DNA of 64,000 bases from Variovorax brevis (lineage in GTDB: Bacteria; Pseudomonadota; Gammaproteobacteria; Burkholderiales; Burkholderiaceae_C). The position numbers were made by a program, and so were the translations under genes. The stretch spans positions 1-64,000 of the forward strand of contig NZ_JASZYG010000017.1 of the NCBI RefSeq assembly GCF_030317105.1, read 5' to 3'. Below are positions 17,874-25,967 of the stretch, one piece after another. Under the pieces are notes generated by a model, which did not search any database, was not told the DNA's origin, and was given only the letters and a program-made list of their open reading frames with translations. The first letter of the stretch is position 1. The number at the start of each line of letters is the position of its first letter.

Positions 17874-18827
17874 CTACTTTCCTCTCGACCTACTGAAGAG
17901 CGACTTGGCATGCGTGAGGTTCGTCAACCCTGCGCCAAAAGATCCTCCGCTGCCTCCCGTCATGGAAGCGCTGATAACCGGAATCTGCAGGAACATGAAA
18001 AACATGGCCATCGCGATCAAGATGATTGGGATGCAGACTGCAGCAACGTTCAGACCGGCGCCTCCGACACCGATCAGGTTTGAAACCATTGCGAGCACCC
18101 CGCCACCGCTGCCAGTGCTTCCGAGCTGGGTGTTCAACTTGCCAACATAGGAGTTGATGATCCCGATGAACATGAAGATGAACAGGGTGGTGAACACGTG
18201 ATAGAAGACGAAGTAGAGAGCGGTGTTCAGCCAGGAATGGAAGTAATTCCTTGTCTGCGGCAGCACAAGGGCGAGCACAAAGAAGGGGCCGACAGCAAGT
18301 ACAAGGCTCAGGCCAAGTTTCGAGAAGACAACCGCAAAGAGCGCGACCGCCAGAAGTAAGTAGGCGGCAACGATGACGAGCACTCCCATCAGGAACAGCG
18401 CGATCGCCGGTCCGATCGCCAAGTCCTTGACCAGTCGAGTCCCTGCCGTAAACATCGCCGAGACCAGGTCAACGATCTTTTCGTTGACCTGACCCAACAG
18501 ATCCGGTGCGCTGGTCGCGGAACTGCTGAGCGCCGTTGTCAGCTCAGTTGGCAAATTGAAGATCGGTTTTGCGACCCAGCTGAGGTAACCGTTACCCATG
18601 ATGTAGAGCACGACCATGAATCCGACAAACTTCAAGAGCCAGTCAGTGATCGGCACGACCACTTTGCCCTCGATGATCAGGTAGCACCAGATCAGCATGC
18701 AGATACCAAGGAGCACCCACGCAATGGGTATCACGTAACCGGAGATTCCAGCAGCGGCACCCTCGTAGAACCCGCTGAGCGCTCTGTCGAACTTGGAATA
18801 GATGTCTCCGATGATGTTGTCGGCCAT
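17874..18827 (-). CDS. virB6: VirB6 polytopic membrane protein
   Basis: A 317-residue protein with six or more hydrophobic helices (for example VIPIAWVLLGICMLIWCYLI and AIALFLMGVLVIVAAYLLLA) and a central periplasmic loop. This is the TrbL/VirB6 topology. It forms part of the inner-membrane channel through which DNA passes. The C-terminal tail is Gly-rich (MTGGSGGSFGAG). ATG at 18827; the next upstream gene is eexN, 28 bp away. Equivalent to TrwI. Confidence 0.93.
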   Translation of the reverse strand: MADNIIGDIYSKFDRALSGFYEGAAAGISGYVIPIAWVLLGICMLIWCYLIIEGKVVVPITDWLLKFVGFMVVLYIMGNGYLSWVAKPIFNLPTELTTALSSSATSAPDLLGQVNEKIVDLVSAMFTAGTRLVKDLAIGPAIALFLMGVLVIVAAYLLLAVALFAVVFSKLGLSLVLAVGPFFVLALVLPQTRNYFHSWLNTALYFVFYHVFTTLFIFMFIGIINSYVGKLNTQLGSTGSGGGVLAMVSNLIGVGGAGLNVAAVCIPIILIAMAMFFMFLQIPVISASMTGGSGGSFGAGLTNLTHAKSLFSRSRGK

Positions 18828-18855
18828 GACCTACTGCCCCTTCCCCGCCGTGTGG

Positions 18856-19116
18856 CTAGAACCGGATACTGATGGGCTTGCGCAGGTCGCGGACATCGTC
18901 CTGCACCTTGCAAACTGCGAGACGCTGGCCGTTCTTTTCTACTTCGGCGCTGCACGCGTCGTTGAGTTCGGTCAAGGGTGCGAGGTTGCCCTTGTCGGCC
19001 TCCGCCGCAATCGTCTTCGCATCGAACTTTGGCGATGCGGCGACTTCCTGCTTTGAGCAGGCGGCGGATACAAGAACAAAAGCGCTCAGAGTGAGGACGA
19101 GTGTGAAAGGTTTCAT
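18856..19116 (-). CDS. eexN: EexN-like entry-exclusion lipoprotein
   Basis: An 86-residue lipoprotein with signal LTLSAFVLVSAAC (lipobox SAAC) and a mature domain with two further Cys residues (LNDACSAEV and LAVCKVQDD) and a terminal RKPISIRF. The same arrangement is seen in EexN-family proteins located between virB5 and virB6 in R388/pKM101-type operons. They reduce transfer into cells already carrying the same element. I chose the ATG at 19116 because the signal peptide begins there. It ends 28 bp before virB6. Confidence 0.85.
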   Translation of the reverse strand: MKPFTLVLTLSAFVLVSAACSKQEVAASPKFDAKTIAAEADKGNLAPLTELNDACSAEVEKNGQRLAVCKVQDDVRDLRKPISIRF

Positions 19117-19120
19117 GACA

Positions 19121-19858
19121 TCAGAACCTGATTCCGCCAGCCGACCCGCGGGCCATGCCGGCATTGAAGTTGTCGATGGCTGATTGCTGCTGCAGACGGC
19201 GGTCGGCCTCTTCCATCGCCTGGATCGTCGACAGCTTGATCTGCTCGTTCTGCATCCGCACGGTTTCTACCTGAATACGGGCCTGAACTTCCGAAATGGC
19301 TTTCTGATCGGTCGACGCGTTGATCGAGCCCACGAACGTCTGCAAGTTGCGAATGTTTTCCGAGGCCTTGCGGTAGCCCATGTCGCCAATCTGCTTCTGC
19401 AACGCGAGTTGCCGCCACTGCTGCGTGCATGCGGACCGCATGGCGGCGTCGCTGTTCAGTTCGGCGCACGATTTCAACTGGTTCGCTCGCACGATGTCGT
19501 TCAAGGATCCCGATATTCCCGAAAACGACCCACTGCCGCTCCTGAGGCGCTGTGCGGCCTGGACATAGTCTTGCGGCAGGTACTGAGTCAACAGGTCGTT
19601 GTTCATCAAATTGCCGAGGTTGCGCGAGCCCTGAAGCGTCCCGTAGACCTGCCTCATCTGGTCGAGTTGCCTGCTCATTGCATTCAGTTGCTCGGCCCAT
19701 TTGGCGATCGTCTGGATCTGGTTCATCGTTGCCGGAATGTCGCTGGTGACCGTCACTGGCACCTGCGCGTGGGCGCCACATGCGACGCCGATGAGGCCCG
19801 CAGCGACCGAGACCCCGAAATGAAACTCCGAGCGCGTCATCGTTTGAGTAAGCTTCAT
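19121..19858 (-). CDS. virB5: VirB5 minor pilin
   Basis: A 245-residue secreted protein with a signal peptide (FGVSVAAGLIGVACGAHAQV). A helical, coiled-coil-rich mature part follows (NQIQTIAKWAEQLNAMSRQL; VRMQNEQIKLSTIQAMEE). VirB5 proteins sit at the pilus tip and help contact recipients. The start overlaps the virB4 stop (TGATG), which implies translational coupling. Length and coiled-coil layout are typical. Equivalent to TrwJ. Confidence 0.92.
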   Translation of the reverse strand: MKLTQTMTRSEFHFGVSVAAGLIGVACGAHAQVPVTVTSDIPATMNQIQTIAKWAEQLNAMSRQLDQMRQVYGTLQGSRNLGNLMNNDLLTQYLPQDYVQAAQRLRSGSGSFSGISGSLNDIVRANQLKSCAELNSDAAMRSACTQQWRQLALQKQIGDMGYRKASENIRNLQTFVGSINASTDQKAISEVQARIQVETVRMQNEQIKLSTIQAMEEADRRLQQQSAIDNFNAGMARGSAGGIRF

Positions 19859-22380
19859 CACACTCTCCTTTGCAGAAAGACGGGTAACCACTGGCGGGGA
19901 TCGGGGCCGCATTCATTGATCGCGGCGTGCATGACCTCCACGTTGTCGAGGCTTGCGGACAGCACAGACAGCATGTCTTCCATGCCGCTCAGGTCCATCT
20001 TCGCCATCACCGATTCGGCGCCCTTCTTGAGAAGGAACTGGCCTGAGTTCTCCGGCGTGTGCTTGATCAAATGAAACTCGCGTGGCGTCAGCTTCAGGCC
20101 ATCGATGTAGTCCGCCTGCTCGGCCTCGCCGTTGGGCAGCAGCAGCTGCGTCGGAAACTGCGACAGCAGCGTACTGCCCAGCGGCGAACGGCTGATGTCG
20201 CTGGGCTCCTGCGTGTCAAGGCCGATGACCCCGTCTTCCTTGCGAATGGTCTTGCCCTTGTTCTCGATGAAGGCCTGCATCAGCGGATCCTTCAGTGCGC
20301 GCCACGCTTCGGCAATGTCGATGATGTACGGCGCGCCGGAGGCGTTCTGCGCGATCTTGTGCGTCAGGTAGCGCAGGATCGGCGTGCGGGCCTCCTCGAT
20401 GTCGAGGAAGTTCGTCATGTCGAAGCCGAAGGTGTGCGCGCCGTCGAGGTCGAATCGATCTTCGGCGTTGTCGAGCACCCATGCAAAGGCGCCGCCATCG
20501 CACCAACGCCCGAGTGCTTGGTACAGGCTGTTCTCCCGATGGGTCGGCAGCGCATCGCGTACCCGCGCATACCGGCGGTGTTTTGGCTCGAGCTCGTAGA
20601 CCTGACGGATGCTGCGCAGCAGATCCTCCTCGTCCTTGTGCGTCATGGCGTACTTGCCGTCGAACTGCGCGTTCCAGGACATGATGCTCAGGATCACTGA
20701 GATGTTCTCGGCCGTCGGCGCCATCGAAAACGGGTTCATCCCCGTCGGCTCGCCGCCGGCGATGCGGAAGTAGCGCCCGCCCATCGCCCGGATACAGATT
20801 TCTTCGCCGGAGTCCTTGTCGAAGCTGAAGATCTTCAGTCGCTTGCCGCTCGCCATCGACTGCTTGCGGGCGAGCAGGCGCAACGCCAGCTTCAGCACCG
20901 TCTTGCCGCCGCCCGAGCGCCCGATGATCTTGTAGTTGCCGAGTTCCTTGCGGTGGACTCTGGATGCAGGCCCTTCCGTGTGGCCGTTGGCTGCGTCGTC
21001 GTCGTCGGCCAGGTAACCCCGCGCGGGCTCCTCGTCGTAGTCCAGTCGGATGCCTTGCTCCAGCAACCTGTTGCGGCTCACGTGGAAGTTAAAAAAGTAG
21101 GGAACGCCGGCCGCCGTCTTCATGAGCGCGATCGGCGCACCCCACTGGCTGCCGCTGGCATTGCCACGGGCATGGTTGTGCATTGGAAAGAACTTGGAGA
21201 AGTTCTTGCTGCTGATCGGCATCGCGCGGATGCGCCCGTACTTGAAGTTGCCGGGAAGCGTGCTGAAGTAGGTGCATATGAGTGCTCCGCCCCGCTCGCG
21301 CGAGGTGTTCATGCTCTTCTGATCGAGCACTGTGACGGCGGCATTGACGTTCTGGTTCAGCTCCTTGATTGCGTCGCCGTAGACGACCAGGATCAGCTCG
21401 TGCTCGAACATCGAGAACTTGCCGGCCTGCAGTTGGGTACGCGCGGCGGCAACCTCCTTCAATTGCTCCTCGTTGTCGCTGGTGGACTTGATCTTGTTGT
21501 ACTGGGTCTTGAGCAGCGCGTCGGCCTTGTCGAAGGCCATGACAGTCACCGACTGACTCAATACGAATTCGAATGAGGATGACAGGAGGCCGTCGAAGAC
21601 CTTGGAATCCAGTTGCTCGGCGCGATACGGAGCGACGAGCGTGAGCACCGCGGCGAAGCGCGATCCCGATGCGCCCTCGATCTCAACCGTTTCCGCGCCG
21701 AAGTTCAGCGCAGAGGCCTGCAGGTTCTGGCTGAGCTCGTAGGCGCCAAGCCGGATATGCCGATCGGTGTTGTTCAGCACGCGGCAGTAGAACGCGGCAG
21801 TGCGCGAGCACAATGCCCCCTGGCTCCCATACGTGCCAAGCATCCTCGGGTGATAGCGTTTGAGGCTGGCCATCAGCTGCCCCGACAGCTTCGAAAGCTC
21901 ATCGCGCGCACGCAAGCGCAGCTCCGTCATCCCCTCACTGGCCCGCTTGGATAATCGAATGCCCGCTCGGTCCGCCTTGTTAGCAGCCAAGCGATAGACC
22001 GGTGAAACGAACAGCCGATTGATGAAGTGCTGCTCGCCATCGAACTTGCGCGCGTACTGCCGGGCAAATTCAGTGCTGAGGTCGTTGTCGTAGGAGATGC
22101 TTGAAAGGTCGTAGCGAACGCGGCGCCGCTCGACATGTGCCCACAACGCCACGTTCGGACTGCGCGCGATATTGTTGATCGCGGAGAACCATTGTTGGTT
22201 GAGGTTGTCGAGTTCCTTGTGGCCGATCGTCTCGAAGGACAAGCCCTGTACCTCGATCGTCTGTGTCAGGTCACCCTCATAGGTGATGACCGTGTCCTCA
22301 TCGATCTGCTGCGAATACGGCAGGCAACTGGCGACGCTGCGCTCGGCCTTGGTGTTGGGCACCTTGGGGACTGCCGACAT
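19858..22380 (-). CDS. virB4: VirB4 type IV secretion ATPase
   Basis: An 840-residue ATPase. The N-terminal ~400 residues are the CagE/TrbE/VirB4 domain (ITYEGDLTQTIEVQGLSFET). The C-terminal RecA-like motor has Walker A IIGRSGGGKTVLKLALRLL, KIFSFDKDSG, and a Walker-B-like region YIIDIAEAWRAL. It powers pilin dislocation and pilus assembly. I chose the ATG at 22380, overlapping the virB3 stop. Equivalent to TrwK. Confidence 0.95.
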   Translation of the reverse strand: MSAVPKVPNTKAERSVASCLPYSQQIDEDTVITYEGDLTQTIEVQGLSFETIGHKELDNLNQQWFSAINNIARSPNVALWAHVERRRVRYDLSSISYDNDLSTEFARQYARKFDGEQHFINRLFVSPVYRLAANKADRAGIRLSKRASEGMTELRLRARDELSKLSGQLMASLKRYHPRMLGTYGSQGALCSRTAAFYCRVLNNTDRHIRLGAYELSQNLQASALNFGAETVEIEGASGSRFAAVLTLVAPYRAEQLDSKVFDGLLSSSFEFVLSQSVTVMAFDKADALLKTQYNKIKSTSDNEEQLKEVAAARTQLQAGKFSMFEHELILVVYGDAIKELNQNVNAAVTVLDQKSMNTSRERGGALICTYFSTLPGNFKYGRIRAMPISSKNFSKFFPMHNHARGNASGSQWGAPIALMKTAAGVPYFFNFHVSRNRLLEQGIRLDYDEEPARGYLADDDDAANGHTEGPASRVHRKELGNYKIIGRSGGGKTVLKLALRLLARKQSMASGKRLKIFSFDKDSGEEICIRAMGGRYFRIAGGEPTGMNPFSMAPTAENISVILSIMSWNAQFDGKYAMTHKDEEDLLRSIRQVYELEPKHRRYARVRDALPTHRENSLYQALGRWCDGGAFAWVLDNAEDRFDLDGAHTFGFDMTNFLDIEEARTPILRYLTHKIAQNASGAPYIIDIAEAWRALKDPLMQAFIENKGKTIRKEDGVIGLDTQEPSDISRSPLGSTLLSQFPTQLLLPNGEAEQADYIDGLKLTPREFHLIKHTPENSGQFLLKKGAESVMAKMDLSGMEDMLSVLSASLDNVEVMHAAINECGPDPRQWLPVFLQRRV

Positions 22381-22715
22381 CACTTCACCTCGCGTCGGCT
22401 CGTGTGCGGACTGAAGCTCACGACGCCATCGCCGTGCCCGTTCTTGTTCTGCGCGAACCAGCGGTGGCGATAGCTGGCCACGAGGTCGCGCACCCAGAAC
22501 GGATTGTCGTTGGTCTTGAGCACGAGGACCATGTGCAGCGGCAGCAGGAACAGCGTCCAGAAGCCGAAGACGCGCACACACAGCAGCAGCACCATGCATT
22601 CGGCTCCGAAGACGGGCAGCGGCACATAGGCCTGCAGCACCGGCGCCTGAGTCCCACGGTAAATCACCGCGCGCTCCAGCGCTGGCTCCTCATGGCGGTC
22701 GTTGGTATCGCTCAT
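22380..22715 (-). CDS. virB3: VirB3 inner-membrane protein
   Basis: A 111-residue protein with the VirB3 pattern: an N-terminal YRGTQAPVLQAYVPLPVFGA segment, adjacent hydrophobic helices (MVLLLCVRVFGFW, LFLLPLHMVLVL), then NDNPFWVRDLVASYRHRW. It partners VirB4 at the inner membrane. It overlaps the virB4 start by one base and follows virB2 after 7 bp. Equivalent to TrwM. Confidence 0.92.
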   Translation of the reverse strand: MSDTNDRHEEPALERAVIYRGTQAPVLQAYVPLPVFGAECMVLLLCVRVFGFWTLFLLPLHMVLVLKTNDNPFWVRDLVASYRHRWFAQNKNGHGDGVVSFSPHTSRREVK

Positions 22716-22722
22716 CCCGCCC

Positions 22723-23097
22723 TCAGAGGTTTGAGATGCCCGAAGCCGAGCCGCCCACCATGTCCTTGACGAACTGGATGATCGCCACGACGCCGAAGGC
22801 CAACGCAGTGCCGACCAGCGCCTGGAAGAACATCTTCTTCGGATCGTCGCGCCCAAACCAGTTGCCAGTCACCCAGTTCAGAAGTGTGAGCACGCACGCG
22901 ATGGCACCGCACACGCCGACGACGCCGTAGATAACGTTGAAGATGTTGACACCGGCTTGTCTAAGGCTTTGTGCCATCGCTGGCTGCATTGCGAACGCCA
23001 ACGCGGCAAGGCCCCCTGCCAGCCGTGCCACCGTGACGGCTCTTCGAAATCGGAAGGTGTCAATGCGGGACAGTGCGGCGATGACTTGCTCTTTCAT
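22723..23097 (-). CDS. virB2: VirB2 major pilin
   Basis: A 124-residue prepilin. A long signal region ends AALAFAMQPAMAQS (cleavage near residue 43). The mature pilin has two hydrophobic helices (VIYGVVGVCGAIACVLTLLN and ALVGTALAFGVVAIIQFV) joined by a polar loop GNWFGRDDPKK. This is the standard VirB2 organisation. GGAGG lies 5 nt before the ATG at 23097. Equivalent to TrwL. Confidence 0.92.
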   Translation of the reverse strand: MKEQVIAALSRIDTFRFRRAVTVARLAGGLAALAFAMQPAMAQSLRQAGVNIFNVIYGVVGVCGAIACVLTLLNWVTGNWFGRDDPKKMFFQALVGTALAFGVVAIIQFVKDMVGGSASGISNL

Positions 23098-23139
23098 GGA
23101 ACCTCCGCTGATAGGCGTGCTGTACAAACTGAAGAGCAG

Positions 23140-23760
23140 CTAAAGGCCGGCCTGCTTCGTCCTCTCGAAGATGTCGAGGGATTCGCCCGGGCGTTTGGCC
23201 TTGCCGTTTTCCGCCGCGCTGCCCTCTGTTGCCGCTGGCAATAGCGGCGACGCCTTCGAAGCCTTGGTGACGGGCACTCCCGTGCCAAGGTGCACTTGCT
23301 GCGGTGCGCTGCTCATGTAAACAAAGATCCTGTTCGCGTATTCGTCGCTCACCGCGCGCTCGACGCCACCCGAGTTGTAGCCCCGAAGGGCCGCCCAGAT
23401 GGCCGCTACGCCGGAATAGCCGGACGCAGACGCGCGGTGATAGAAGTTCCAGAGAATCTTCTGACCCACGGCAAGGTTCTGGCATGCATCGAATGCTTGT
23501 TCCCAGGTCATGCCGTAAAGCGCGACGTTGCTTATGTGGATCTGGGCCAGGCCGACAGAAAACTTCCGACCGGCTGCGGTCAACTCCTTGGCGGTCGCGA
23601 TCGCCTCGCCAAGCGTGGCAGGTTGCTTGACCGTGCCTTGACCCTTATCCATGCCGATCGCCAGCGGCCGGCCGGCGGACTCGTTGCGCACCAGCGCCTG
23701 CATCAGAACAGGCGACACTTCAGGGGCGCATCGCTCGATGAGGTCCGCTGATAGGAACAT
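23140..23760 (-). CDS. virB1: VirB1 lytic transglycosylase
   Basis: A 206-residue SLT-type murein transglycosylase that locally opens peptidoglycan for pilus assembly. The catalytic Glu is in LMQALVRNESAGRPLAIG (~residues 20-38). The domain continues with FSVGLAQIHISNV and AALRGYNSGG, the GLxQi and YN-x-G motifs of the family. I chose the ATG at 23760 (MFLSAD) because GGAAAGG sits just upstream; a GTG eight codons earlier is less likely. It is the first gene of the virB operon. Equivalent to TrwN. Confidence 0.9.
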   Translation of the reverse strand: MFLSADLIERCAPEVSPVLMQALVRNESAGRPLAIGMDKGQGTVKQPATLGEAIATAKELTAAGRKFSVGLAQIHISNVALYGMTWEQAFDACQNLAVGQKILWNFYHRASASGYSGVAAIWAALRGYNSGGVERAVSDEYANRIFVYMSSAPQQVHLGTGVPVTKASKASPLLPAATEGSAAENGKAKRPGESLDIFERTKQAGL

Positions 23761-23961
23761 GATGACCTTTCCGTGCCTGATCACGACATGTATTGCGAAA
23801 CCGAATACTTTGCGCTTATTGATTCTCTTCAGTCTAGAAACGATCTACACTTTTTATCCAAAAGACGAATGCGCAGTGTCGTTTTGTAGTGTTTTACGAG
23901 ACTTTGCTCTTGAACGCGCTACGACACAATCGCACTTACAAATGGAGATAGGTTCGCGCCG
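23761..23961. promoter_or_regulatory. divergent promoter region virB1 / HTH-receiver regulator
   Basis: An AT-richer 201-bp region, unlike its GC-rich surroundings, between the divergent starts at 23760 (-) and 23962 (+). It should hold the virB operon promoter. GTGTCGT (23876-23882) and its complement ACGACAC (23921-23927) form an inverted pair 38 bp apart, a candidate operator. I could not fix -35/-10 boxes with confidence. The adjacent regulator is the obvious candidate to bind here. Confidence 0.55.
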
Positions 23962-24852
23962 ATGAACACACCCCAGGCCCCCGAGGAAGAACCGCTATCG
24001 CTGGCGGCGCACATGGTTCGCGCGTTACTGGAGCGCCACGGCATCGCCAAGAACCGTCAGGCAGCGTTCGTGGGCGATTTCTTCAAGCTGTCTCGTGCGG
24101 CCGCACACCAGCGTGTCAATCGCAGCGCCGCCTGGACACTGGAGGAGTTGTCTTCCCTTGCACAGCACTTTGAAGAGACGCTTTCGGATGTGGTGGCAGC
24201 GCATGCCACAGCGCTTGCCAAGCCGGCCACTCTGCGCATGGGCGGGGCCAGCATCGCCTGCCGTATCTGGCTAGCCGAGGGATCAACCGATGACGCGAAG
24301 CGCGCGGCAGACTCCTACGTGGCACTCGAGAAGGATGGGGCGTATGTGGTGATGCCCACCACCGCGATCCCGACCCAAGCGGGGAGGCACATTGCCCGGC
24401 TAGAACTGGTGCTAGAGCATTCGGCCGGCGAGACGATGCGCATTGCCGTGCTCGACGATGAAGACGATGTGGCGCAAGCGCTATGCGATCAGTTGCGCAC
24501 TGCGGGCTTGGAAGCCGTCCCGTATTCGACATCTCAGGACCTGCAAGAGGCGATATCCATCAAGCCCTACGATGGCTATGTCGTTGACTGGCTGCTTGCC
24601 GAAGGCAACGCGGCGCCGCTCCTTGCCGCTCTTCGCGCCCAATCGCGGCCCGCGGCCGTGGTGCTCCTGTCGGGCAAGATGCGCAACGGCTCCGCCGACC
24701 CTCTGGATGTGGCCTCCGCAGCCACGACCTATCGAGTTCAGGTCATCGAAAAGCCCACACACTTACCGCTTCTGCTTTCCGCTTTGGAAAACGACGGCCT
24801 GCGCAAAGTCCGCGCCTTCAAGGGCCAAGCCTCAAGGCCCCAGACAGCTTAG
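23962..24852 (+). CDS. BetR-like HTH regulator with C-terminal receiver domain
   Basis: A 296-residue regulator. Residues ~10-80 resemble the BetR-type HTH domain (HMVRALLERHGIAKNRQAAF, FKLSRAAAHQRVNRSAAWTL). Residues ~160-285 form a response-regulator receiver: the acidic pair in IAVLDDEDDVAQAL, the phospho-acceptor Asp in GYVVDWLLAEGN, VVLLSGKM, and a Lys-Pro pair in VIEKPTHL. DNA-binding N-terminal and receiver C-terminal is the reverse of the common order. It is divergent from virB1 and convergent with the pterin reductase gene (7 bp apart). I infer that it controls virB in response to phosphorylation. Confidence 0.8.
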   Translation: MNTPQAPEEEPLSLAAHMVRALLERHGIAKNRQAAFVGDFFKLSRAAAHQRVNRSAAWTLEELSSLAQHFEETLSDVVAAHATALAKPATLRMGGASIACRIWLAEGSTDDAKRAADSYVALEKDGAYVVMPTTAIPTQAGRHIARLELVLEHSAGETMRIAVLDDEDDVAQALCDQLRTAGLEAVPYSTSQDLQEAISIKPYDGYVVDWLLAEGNAAPLLAALRAQSRPAAVVLLSGKMRNGSADPLDVASAATTYRVQVIEKPTHLPLLLSALENDGLRKVRAFKGQASRPQTA

Positions 24853-24859
24853 AGCGAGC

Positions 24860-25564
24860 CTAGTCACGCAGCCAGCGGCTTCGGCCGCCATCGATGGCAA
24901 GCACCTGCCCTGTCACATAGTGGGCATCCAACAGCATCCACTTCACGGCAGACGCGAGGTCTTCGAAGCGGCCAAGGTTACCCAGCGGGATGGAGCGCTT
25001 GATGGCATCGGCACGCCCTTCATCCGTCCAGGTTTCGGGTAGAGGTAACGCACCCGGTGCGACCACATTGCATCGCACGCGCGGCGCCCACTCCATTGCG
25101 AGCGTGACGATCAAAGACTGCAGGGCCGCCTTGGCCACCGTGTACCAGAGATAGCCTGTGGCCGGACGATCCACGTGGATATCCGATACAGCCACCACGG
25201 AGCATAAGCTCGGCTCTAGCACCTTCAGGATGCTAGCGTGGGCGGTCAGATGCACGGCCATGTCGTCCGCTTGCCGTTGGCTGTCCCCCAACTCGCTATG
25301 CAGGTAAACGCTGGCATTGCACACGCAGTATTCCGGCGCCAGTTCGGTGATCCACGCCGGCATCTCGACCGCTTGGCTCAGGTCGGCCTCCCAAGTGCGG
25401 ACTGAACCACGTTTGCGCTCGTCAAGTTCGGCGCGCAAGGAGGCCGCCCGGGCGCTAGAGCGTGGCGAGTGATGGATTACTACATCCAATCCGGCACTGT
25501 GCAGAGCACGAACGATGGCCTCACCGCCGCGCGCCGTGCCGCCAGTGACCAGCACCCAGCTCAT
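24860..25564 (-). CDS. SDR-family pteridine reductase (PruA/FolM-like)
   Basis: A 234-residue short-chain dehydrogenase. It has the NADPH-binding VLVTGGTARGGEAIVRAL, with an Arg after the Gly motif as in pteridine reductases. VVAVSDIHVDRPATGYLWYTVAKAAL supplies the Ser/Asp region and the YxxxK catalytic pair. It ends with VTGQVLAIDGGRS. PruA/FolM enzymes reduce dihydromonapterin or related pterins. The start overlaps the preceding FolX/FolB-like gene by 4 bp, which strongly supports a pterin substrate. A generic SDR acting on another substrate is the alternative. Confidence 0.8.
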   Translation of the reverse strand: MSWVLVTGGTARGGEAIVRALHSAGLDVVIHHSPRSSARAASLRAELDERKRGSVRTWEADLSQAVEMPAWITELAPEYCVCNASVYLHSELGDSQRQADDMAVHLTAHASILKVLEPSLCSVVAVSDIHVDRPATGYLWYTVAKAALQSLIVTLAMEWAPRVRCNVVAPGALPLPETWTDEGRADAIKRSIPLGNLGRFEDLASAVKWMLLDAHYVTGQVLAIDGGRSRWLRD

Positions 25565-25905
25565 CGGGTCAGCGTCAGGCGTGGCACGTCCGCCCAGGGA
25601 TGGTGCTTGGTGACGCTCACGCGCGCAGAGGTTACATGCGAGAGGTCCCGAATTCGATTGCGGATGGTGGTGGTCACTTGCTCCAGAAGATCCCAGCGGC
25701 GCTCACCAAAGACCTGATGCACGATCTGGCGCAGCTTGCCGTAGTCAAGGGTCTCGCTGATCTTGCCTCCGTGTGCGGCGGCATCCGAGTGCCGATCATC
25801 GACTTCCACGAGCAGGCTAACAGTCAGAGCTTGCTCCCTGCCTTGTTCGCTAGGAGCGATTCCGATCTCGGTACGCACCTCAATTTGCATTTCAATAGTT
25901 GCCAT
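25561..25905 (-). CDS. dihydroneopterin aldolase/epimerase family (FolB/FolX-like)
   Basis: A 114-residue protein of the tetrameric T-fold FolB/FolX family. It begins IEMQIEVRTEIGIAPSEQGREQ and contains LTVSLLVEVD, ETLDYGKLRQIVHQV, RRWDLLEQVTTTI and SARVSVTKHHP, matching the family layout. FolB cleaves dihydroneopterin; FolX epimerises dihydroneopterin triphosphate on the way to monapterin. Pairing with an SDR reductase (4-bp overlap) recalls the E. coli FolX-FolM route to tetrahydromonapterin, so I favour FolX-like. It follows the histidine kinase after 62 bp. Confidence 0.78.
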   Translation of the reverse strand: MATIEMQIEVRTEIGIAPSEQGREQALTVSLLVEVDDRHSDAAAHGGKISETLDYGKLRQIVHQVFGERRWDLLEQVTTTIRNRIRDLSHVTSARVSVTKHHPWADVPRLTLTR

Positions 25906-25967
25906 GGTTTTCAGAGAGTAGGTGCCCGGCAGGAACGCCGAACTATGAAATCTTGCCGAGGCTATTT

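Noticed and set aside
24860..25905. SDR and FolB/FolX genes as simple folate housekeeping or antifolate-resistance genes
   Set aside because: Possible, but operon placement with a PruR-like protein, a kinase and receivers favours signalling. No dihydropteroate synthase or dihydrofolate reductase is nearby.
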